Part shown: positions 58,682 to 64,000 of the stretch, piece by piece
Numbering within the stretch: the stretch's first letter is position 1
How the letters are laid out: every line of letters begins with the position of its first letter
Source of the DNA: Ewingella americana
GTDB taxonomy: Bacteria > Pseudomonadota > Gammaproteobacteria > Enterobacterales > Enterobacteriaceae
Direction: 5' to 3'
Assembly: GCF_006438725.1 (NCBI RefSeq)
Contig: NZ_RCZD01000004.1
Location: forward strand, 62,001 to 126,000
Length of the DNA stretch: 64,000 nucleotides
The notes under the pieces: model-generated
The model's database searches: none
Seen by the model: the letters and a program-made list of their open reading frames with translations, nothing else
What the model was told of the DNA's origin: nothing
Program-made: the position numbers and the translations under genes

Positions 58682-59656
58682 TTAGAATGTATAGAAAGAA
58701 ACAACCACGTTATAAGTGGTTGTCCCAGCAGAAGCGAAGAGTGTTTGATATAGAGTTTGCGGTGTGATTATTGGAATAATCATCGTCACCGACGAGGCAA
58801 TATTTCCACCGGATGCTCCTGAAACAGTGACGGTCCCGCTACCAGCCCCGCCACTATCAGCAGCAATATTTACACTGCTGTATACTGCCGCTGATGAAGT
58901 ATTGGTGCCTATAGTTGCTGTTAGGTTGACGTCTTTCGCGTTCCGAGGCGCAGCTGCAGAGATAGTAAATGGGGTAAATGGGTTAGCTGAACCTGAACCG
59001 GTTGTGCTGAGAACACTAGTAGCAGGGAAAAATACACGTCGTCCGTACTGGGAACCAATCTTAAACTGGCTACTTGCATTCGTCTGCCACACAGAGACTA
59101 ATGCTGACGCCGTATATCCTGCTGGCATATTCGCGCCGCCATATACTTCTGGTACGACAGCAGCCGTGGCATTAACAGCGAGTAAAGCGCTCGTATTTGT
59201 TGATGGGTTATAGATTGCATACAGCGCGACGAAGCCTGATACCGGTGCGCTACCGGTGTCCATGCCGCCTGCACCGGTTGTCGCAAGGTTAATCGTCTTG
59301 CTGAAGCTACCAATGCGGTACTGCAATCCACCCAGAGCAGTGCCAACAATCAGCTCATCTGCTGTAAATGTCGCCGTGGCCGATGCCGCTGTTACAGACA
59401 TTTTCGCGTTACGCGCCTCACCCACTACGCCGGTCACACCCCCTTTGATAAGCAATTTCAACGCTGCCAAAACTTGAACATCATTGCTTGAATCTAAGGA
59501 TAAACCACCAGCAGTAACGACATTGGCTAATTCACGCTGGACCGTATTAAACCAGGCGGCATCTAATATTGTCGGCGGCGTTCCCGCAGCCACATTGCCA
59601 TTTGTCCATTCGCCGTTGGCATCCGCTGTGGACGTAATACTTCCAATTTTTTGCAT
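58682..59656 (-). CDS. Phage tail fibre protein
   Basis: A 324-residue fibre-like protein. The N-terminal baseplate-attachment block is MQKIGSITSTADANGEWTNG followed by TILDAAWFNTVQRELANVV, a common tail-fibre start. The remainder is rich in Gly, Ser, Thr and Ala (for example SGGAGSGTVTVSGASGGN), as in fibre shafts and tips. It probably binds the host surface receptor. The ATG at 59656 follows a GAGGA site; the frame upstream is open but unsupported. It ends the minus-strand tail module. Confidence 0.85.
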   Translation of the reverse strand: MQKIGSITSTADANGEWTNGNVAAGTPPTILDAAWFNTVQRELANVVTAGGLSLDSSNDVQVLAALKLLIKGGVTGVVGEARNAKMSVTAASATATFTADELIVGTALGGLQYRIGSFSKTINLATTGAGGMDTGSAPVSGFVALYAIYNPSTNTSALLAVNATAAVVPEVYGGANMPAGYTASALVSVWQTNASSQFKIGSQYGRRVFFPATSVLSTTGSGSANPFTPFTISAAAPRNAKDVNLTATIGTNTSSAAVYSSVNIAADSGGAGSGTVTVSGASGGNIASSVTMIIPIITPQTLYQTLFASAGTTTYNVVVSFYTF

Positions 59657-59703
59657 AAAGAATCCTCGCCAGTGAAGGCGCTTAAAGTTGAATAAAAAAT
59701 TAA

Positions 59704-60300
59704 TTAAGAGGAATAGCCAAACTTCACGATGGTGTGGGACGGCGCCAGAGCAGTGAGCCTGCATTCCAGGCGTTTATTACCCCAAGACCGTAGAGGGTCT
59801 CCGCAATAAGACATCCCGGCCTGAGCATAAGTGATCGTCGTTTTCGGTGCAGTGACCAGCCAGGTAAAGGGCCAGTTCTCTCCGTTTAACGCATCACCGC
59901 AAACAGACATCCCGGCGCGAGCCTCTCTAAAAACAGAGATCGTGATGTCATACCCCAATGCTTTGGCCACACCGATAAAGTATGCCGATGACTGCCCCCC
60001 AGTGCTAAATAGCCGGGCAATCACTGCCTTTTGCCTGAGAGCAATGCTGTCATTCTCCCCGATCGCACAGTCATCTGGCAGCCCCAGGGTTTTCTCCCAG
60101 TCAGTGAGCATAATTGTGGCAGTAGCTGGAAAAGCACCCACAAGAAGCGCCGCCGCCGCGTCATCACTTTGCTGATAGGACTGCGCCAGTGCGCGGAATA
60201 CCGCAGCCTGCACACTGTCAGCTTTGCGGGGCCAGACCAAACCTGTCGGCATCAGGTTCTGCAGTGCAGCCGTATAATCCTCAGTGCTGAACCGGCTCAT
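59704..60300 (-). CDS. Phage tail protein, DUF2313 (Mu gp48-like)
   Basis: A 198-residue protein with the YmfQ/DUF2313 pattern: LQNLMPTGLVWPRKADS near the start, DWEKTLGLPDD in the middle and ECRLTALAPSHTIVKFGY near the end. A repeated AGMSVCGDAL/AGMSYCGDPL pair is visible. It links the baseplate to the fibre. It overlaps the gp47-like gene by four bases. Confidence 0.85.
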   Translation of the reverse strand: MSRFSTEDYTAALQNLMPTGLVWPRKADSVQAAVFRALAQSYQQSDDAAAALLVGAFPATATIMLTDWEKTLGLPDDCAIGENDSIALRQKAVIARLFSTGGQSSAYFIGVAKALGYDITISVFREARAGMSVCGDALNGENWPFTWLVTAPKTTITYAQAGMSYCGDPLRSWGNKRLECRLTALAPSHTIVKFGYSS

Positions 60301-61442
60301 GTGTAAGTCACCGTACCCCTTACCGGAAGTTCGCCCGTCGCAGTGGTTATGTTCACTGAAGGTGACGTCAGGATAAAACCGCTTGTGCCGCTGACGTTAC
60401 TGATGGCGATCAGCAAATCAGAAAGCAATATCGTGGCACCCTGAGGGTTCCCCGACTCAAATAGCACGCCGTCAATTGCAGCTGCAATCGCCGCGGTGAC
60501 AGAGCTGCCTACGGATGAAATACCGTTGATGGTAAAATTAATGACTCTCTGTATCGGAGAGCACACGCACACCAGAGACGTCACGGGCTGCTGCGGATAA
60601 ATAGCATCAGCCACCCTTCCCTGATCTCCGGTGGCCTTCGCGGCTGACCAGTTATCAAGCCTAGATATTCCATCGGCTCCCACTGGAAATCCGTGATTTG
60701 ATGTGTCATTACCATCGATCATGATGTACACACCCACTGAACCCGCCCCCATGAGGCGACGGACTGTCCAGGCCCTCGTCACGCCGGAAACGGCAAGCGC
60801 CCAGGACTCATAGTCCTCATCATTTCCGCCCTGCGGCGTATTCTGGTAAGCCAAAAGCATCCGCGTCCGAAATGCGTCTTCACTTTCAATATCCGCACCA
60901 TTCGTGATCGAGGTTCCGATGATAACAGTGGAGTCGATACCAGAAATACTGGTATCCAGCGTCAGTTGTGTTCCCGCTGGCGTATTCCCCGCCGCTCCGC
61001 CGCCGGTAGGGTCGTCATTTGGGTCAGGTAATACGGCCGTGATAGATCCGGTACCGCTGCCTGCTGAAGTGATCGCAACGTCGGTGCTGACCGTATACTG
61101 ATAACCATCTCCACGGTTCAAAACGGTGCCAGCCGGAACAGTTTTTCCTGAAATTCCCGTGAAAATAGTCCCGTTGTTGGTTCCTGCGTTTGCGGCTTTT
61201 TGCGTTACGCTTTTCAGCGCCGCCCAACCTGCCAAATTCTCGTCTGTAGCACTCCAGGGCACAGACTGTTTTGCTATCCAGTCAAGATAACCGTAATGCA
61301 GATAGGCCAAACCGGCATCGGCACTTCCAAGAATATTGAGGTTTGAAAATCGTAGCGGAGTCCCCACCCCTTTTAGTTCTGACTCAATGGCGGCGATATT
61401 CCGCGCGCGCAGTTCGCTTAGCGTCGGTCGGTTGTATGGCAT
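60297..61442 (-). CDS. Baseplate J/gp47 family protein
   Basis: A 381-residue baseplate wedge protein. Family features are MPYNRPTLSELRARN at the start, ESEDAFRTRMLLAYQNTPQGGNDEDYESWA near residue 185, VTRAWTVRRLMGAGSVGVYI, and a C-terminal region on a repeated fold. It builds the baseplate periphery in contractile-tail phages. The start is two bases after the gp46 stop. Confidence 0.92.
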   Translation of the reverse strand: MPYNRPTLSELRARNIAAIESELKGVGTPLRFSNLNILGSADAGLAYLHYGYLDWIAKQSVPWSATDENLAGWAALKSVTQKAANAGTNNGTIFTGISGKTVPAGTVLNRGDGYQYTVSTDVAITSAGSGTGSITAVLPDPNDDPTGGGAAGNTPAGTQLTLDTSISGIDSTVIIGTSITNGADIESEDAFRTRMLLAYQNTPQGGNDEDYESWALAVSGVTRAWTVRRLMGAGSVGVYIMIDGNDTSNHGFPVGADGISRLDNWSAAKATGDQGRVADAIYPQQPVTSLVCVCSPIQRVINFTINGISSVGSSVTAAIAAAIDGVLFESGNPQGATILLSDLLIAISNVSGTSGFILTSPSVNITTATGELPVRGTVTYT

Positions 61443-61444
61443 CG

Positions 61445-61879
61445 TTAGGACTCCCAGACCCAGAAATAACGCTTTGATACCGCGTCCTGTCCCGGTTTTT
61501 GGTAGGTGATAAAAAGGTTGAGGCGGTTCGGATATACTATCTGGGTGACCGGGGTAATACCCGCCACTATGCCGTCATCAATGAGCCACTTCAGGGCCTC
61601 CGAGGCATAACTTTCTGCCTTATTAGCCGTGGCCACCGTGAGCTTTTGGCGGCGAAGAAGCCAAAGCCTGGAACCAATCGGGTATTCCTGTTCAATATCA
61701 CCCCACCACCCGCGCCGGTCCTCTCCGTCATATTCATCGTCTGCCCGCGCCAGCCGATCGGTAAAGAGGCTGATCAGGATGGCGGTGTCGAGATCGTTGC
61801 CCTCCTGTAGATCACCTGACGCCTCAACCCAATCTCCGACGGATTGTTCCGCGTTCCAGAGCGTTGTTATGTCCGTCAT
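61445..61879 (-). CDS. Phage GP46 family baseplate protein
   Basis: A 144-residue protein of the Mu gp46/W-like group, with EDRRGWWGDIEQEYPIGSRLWLLRRQK as the signature region around residue 60. It acts as a baseplate wedge element. It overlaps the gp45-like gene by one base. Confidence 0.9.
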   Translation of the reverse strand: MTDITTLWNAEQSVGDWVEASGDLQEGNDLDTAILISLFTDRLARADDEYDGEDRRGWWGDIEQEYPIGSRLWLLRRQKLTVATANKAESYASEALKWLIDDGIVAGITPVTQIVYPNRLNLFITYQKPGQDAVSKRYFWVWES

Positions 61880-62460
61880 TAAACCTGCTCCCCCGGTTTC
61901 TCACTGGTCGGTGATGAACTGCCGCTCTGCACATTTTTCACAACATGATTGTGCCCGTTGTAGGTATCGCGCAAATTTTTCAGGGTAGTGGTGTTACTGC
62001 CTGCGTTATCAATAATATCGCCCGTGCATTTCAGCAGCGGCGTGTCAGCATAGATTTCTTCTGAGGCGACGATGGTCACCTTCGTAGAGTTGATCACCGT
62101 GACCGGCTGCCCACTGGCATCTACCTCAATCCCTGTTTCCATCAGCTTAAAATGCATCCCCCACAGGTTGTACAGAATAGTTTCACCCGGATTAAGGCCG
62201 GTCTTTCGGCTGCTTTTATGCCCGGAGGCGATCACCACGGCATTTGAGCGGTCACCCGACAGGTAGGCGATGAGTACGTCCGCCCCTTCGGGAAGCGAGG
62301 ATGAAAAGCCAAATTCCATCAGCCGCGGGGTATTGTTTTTGACCTCGAGTGGAGTCTCATACTGGATTTGTTGAATACCACCACCGTCGTTGGTGAGCGT
62401 CGCCCGGCCAATCCCTAACATCATCATGGCCCTGCGGTAGAGCGTGCTGATTGCTGTCAT
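61879..62460 (-). CDS. Baseplate assembly protein V (Mu gp45 spike)
   Basis: A 193-residue protein with an OB-fold block (YETPLEVKNNTPRLMEFGFSS), GADVLIAYLSGDRSNAVVIASGHK, and a C-terminal repetitive spike region with VNSTKVTIVASEEIYAD-type strands. It forms the membrane-piercing tip. It overlaps the gp44-like gene by four bases. Confidence 0.9.
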   Translation of the reverse strand: MTAISTLYRRAMMMLGIGRATLTNDGGGIQQIQYETPLEVKNNTPRLMEFGFSSSLPEGADVLIAYLSGDRSNAVVIASGHKSSRKTGLNPGETILYNLWGMHFKLMETGIEVDASGQPVTVINSTKVTIVASEEIYADTPLLKCTGDIIDNAGSNTTTLKNLRDTYNGHNHVVKNVQSGSSSPTSEKPGEQV

Positions 62461-63518
62461 CGATTCAACTCCTGGATCACGTTGTAGAAGCGATAAGGCT
62501 GCACGGAGAAAGCCGCCGGCGGCATCAGGACCATCTGCGCGACGGTACCGCGCTCATCCTTAATGAAAGTAACTTCAGCCAGAAGCCACAGCACATCGCT
62601 AATCCCCATCTTCGGAATGTTTACGGGGATCAGGGTATTGGGTTCCCACAATTTCCCGGCACTGTCGCGCCAGTTGTCCACCGTGACCTGCAGGGCTTTA
62701 GAGCGTCCGTAACGACGGTTCATTTCCCAGTCAATCGCCTGTTGTGCCAGTTCAGTGGTGTTCATCGTGCTTTCGACGATGATAATGCGATTTCGGTACC
62801 GCATTTTTGCGACGTCAGGGTCATTCGCGGTGGCTTTCGTTACCGCACCGTACCCGCTGTCGTCCATCAGCGGGTTGACCGTCATTGATACACCGGTGTA
62901 CTCGGAAAACCGTTCATCCATCGATGCCTCGTAGGCTGCCGCTTCAATATTGACGCCCTGCGCTGCGCCACTGGCCGCTTTTTTTGTACCGACACGGGTC
63001 AGAAAAAGACTGCCGTCGGGCAAGTCGTAGTAAAGCAATGCGGCCCAGCGTGTGATTCTGTCGATAATTTCCTGTGAACTTTCCCCCCAGTTGAGCGTGA
63101 ACTGCGGCACATTCCCCATACCGCTCACGTCACTTGAAACAGTAATGCCGTAGGGTGAGGCGAGGCGCTGAGCAATTTGCAGCGGCGTCGCCCCGGTGAT
63201 CACGTTGTTATTCCATTTCGCTGAGCAATCAACCAGGTCCTGGCACTTGCTACGACCTTTTGCCCTGACCTCGTGCCTTGTTGCGGAGATCATCGGCGCC
63301 CAGCGGTCAATATAGCCAGTGATAACGGTATCCCCCCCTAACTTGACCACGCAGGGATCCCCTTCTTTCACTAATTGCTTATCATCGCTTCCGGGAAATT
63401 CATCCATCAGTGACAGATCAAAATCGCTCGGTAGACGTTCAATGCTGCGCGTAACCCGAACGGAGTCCCACCCTGACAGTATTTTCCCGCCGATGGTTAA
63501 CGTCATTTCATCATTCAT
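62457..63518 (-). CDS. Mu gpP (gp44)-like tail/baseplate hub protein
   Basis: A 353-residue hub protein with MTLTIGGKILSGWDSVRVTRSIERLPSDFDLSL near the N terminus, GYIDRWAPMISATRHEVRAKGRSKCQDLVDCSA, and SSQEIIDRITRWAALLYYDLPDGSLFLTRVG. These are typical of the gp44/gpD hub family. It overlaps the next gene by four bases. Confidence 0.9.
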   Translation of the reverse strand: MNDEMTLTIGGKILSGWDSVRVTRSIERLPSDFDLSLMDEFPGSDDKQLVKEGDPCVVKLGGDTVITGYIDRWAPMISATRHEVRAKGRSKCQDLVDCSAKWNNNVITGATPLQIAQRLASPYGITVSSDVSGMGNVPQFTLNWGESSQEIIDRITRWAALLYYDLPDGSLFLTRVGTKKAASGAAQGVNIEAAAYEASMDERFSEYTGVSMTVNPLMDDSGYGAVTKATANDPDVAKMRYRNRIIIVESTMNTTELAQQAIDWEMNRRYGRSKALQVTVDNWRDSAGKLWEPNTLIPVNIPKMGISDVLWLLAEVTFIKDERGTVAQMVLMPPAAFSVQPYRFYNVIQELNR

Positions 63519-64000
63519 GAGGTGAGCGCCCTAAAAGTGAGGGGCATAAAGGCCGGATGGATAGGGTCAGCCATCTTTGCCAATGCTTCTGCCCGGCTAC
63601 CGTCCTGATACAGGCGATTCGCCAGGTTCAGAGCAGGCAAGGGCTGGCTAAATGAAACGGTTTCAACGATAGCCAGGAGCGCACCCTTTGCCTGTAATGT
63701 CGTTTTCACATTTGTTTTGAGATCAGATAACTCACTGAACACGTCGTCATAGCCTTGATCGGCCGCCGCCAGAGAAACGGCATCAATCACCGCCACCACC
63801 CTCTGAAGTAAATCAGCGGCATCGTCATAACTCACTGGCTCATAGAGCGATGCGGCATAGGCCATTGCACCCGCAGAAAGCGTGGTCAGGTAAATCTGAA
63901 CGGATAAGGTGATGCCGCTGTCGCTGGAGTTGGGCCGATATGTTGCATCAGAAAACCCCGAAAGCGTTTCAAGCATGCGGATCAGCTCCAGACCTTTAGC
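63515..64000 (-). CDS. DNA-circularization/Mu gpN (gp43)-like protein, C-terminal part
   Basis: The frame is open to the window edge: codons before the Met at 63976 continue as AKGLELIR, so only the last 161 residues are visible. The segment ITLSVQIYLTTLSAGAMAYAASLYEPVSYDD is alanine-rich and helical. The gene order N-P-V-46-47-48 and the C-terminal pattern support a DNA-circularization N-terminal-domain family protein, which in Mu is a tail/baseplate component. The assignment rests mainly on order. Confidence 0.75.
   Translation of the reverse strand, partial: AKGLELIRMLETLSGFSDATYRPNSSDSGITLSVQIYLTTLSAGAMAYAASLYEPVSYDDAADLLQRVVAVIDAVSLAAADQGYDDVFSELSDLKTNVKTTLQAKGALLAIVETVSFSQPLPALNLANRLYQDGSRAEALAKMADPIHPAFMPLTFRALTS

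Larger units (their letters stand above)
53668..64000. mobile_element. Left part of a Mu/SfV-type tailed prophage with cargo genes at its edge
   Basis: From the sapC break to the window end the content is phage-type. Cargo comes first (SH3-like protein, IS relics, chemoreceptor, umuDC). Then, on the minus strand, come a tail fibre protein, DUF2313, gp47/J, gp46, gp45/V, gp44/P and gp43/N-like proteins, in the order of the Mu tail-baseplate module. The element continues past 64000; integrase, repressor, head genes and the right junction are unseen, so attL cannot be defined exactly. Confidence 0.85.

Overview
The window is a 64-kb stretch of an Enterobacterales chromosome. Its backbone keeps the gene order of the E. 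coli trp-tonB-cls-opp-adhE-hns-rssB-purU-tyrT and psp-sap regions. Separate trpG and trpD genes, a cobalamin-salvage cluster between btuR and rluB, and a single tRNA-Tyr point to a Yersiniaceae-type member (Serratia/Rahnella/Ewingella/Rouxiella-like) rather than Escherichia or Salmonella. Genus cannot be fixed from the sequence alone.

Region 1 (1-6.7 kb): the 3' end of btuR converges on cobU-cobS-cobC-cobT (corrinoid salvage and lower-ligand attachment), followed by rluB with an unusual 170-residue basic N-terminal extension, yciO and rnm. Region 2 (6.8-13.7 kb): a complete trp operon with promoter/operator, leader peptide, attenuator, trpE-G-D-C(F)-B-A and terminator. Region 3 (13.8-21.6 kb): BON lipoprotein, ompW with a perfect FNR-type site, a YkgJ-like protein, yciC, yciB, yciA, tonB, yciI, a small zinc-ribbon protein, cls and yciU. 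Region 4 (21.6-34.2 kb): oppABCDF, ychE, adhE, tdk and hns. Region 5 (34.3-40.5 kb): a UDP-sugar epimerase and ugd where galU is expected, then rssB, rssA, ychJ and purU.

Region 6 (40.7-45.3 kb) is the first accessory island. One tRNA-Tyr gene is followed by three exact-period 176-bp repeats, each carrying a copy of the tRNA 3' end. Next comes a CvaB/CvaA-like export pair (C39-peptidase ABC transporter plus HlyD-family adaptor). Divergent from it is a 63-residue peptide with a class II microcin-type GA leader, an acidic cysteine-free mature part with an internal repeat, and no visible immunity gene. This is the best candidate for an undescribed system here.

Region 7 (45.4-53.7 kb): ycjF, ycjX, pspDCBA (sigma-54 promoter), divergent pspF, a decayed COG0523 GTPase remnant, then sapA and sapB. 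sapC is cut after about five codons by a prophage.

Region 8 (53.7 kb to the end) is the left part of a Mu/SfV-type tailed prophage. Its edge carries cargo (SH3-like protein, IS relics, a chemoreceptor bracketed by direct repeats, umuDC with a LexA box), followed by tail fibre, baseplate and tail genes on the minus strand. The prophage runs off the right edge, so integrase, head genes and the fate of sapCDF are not visible.
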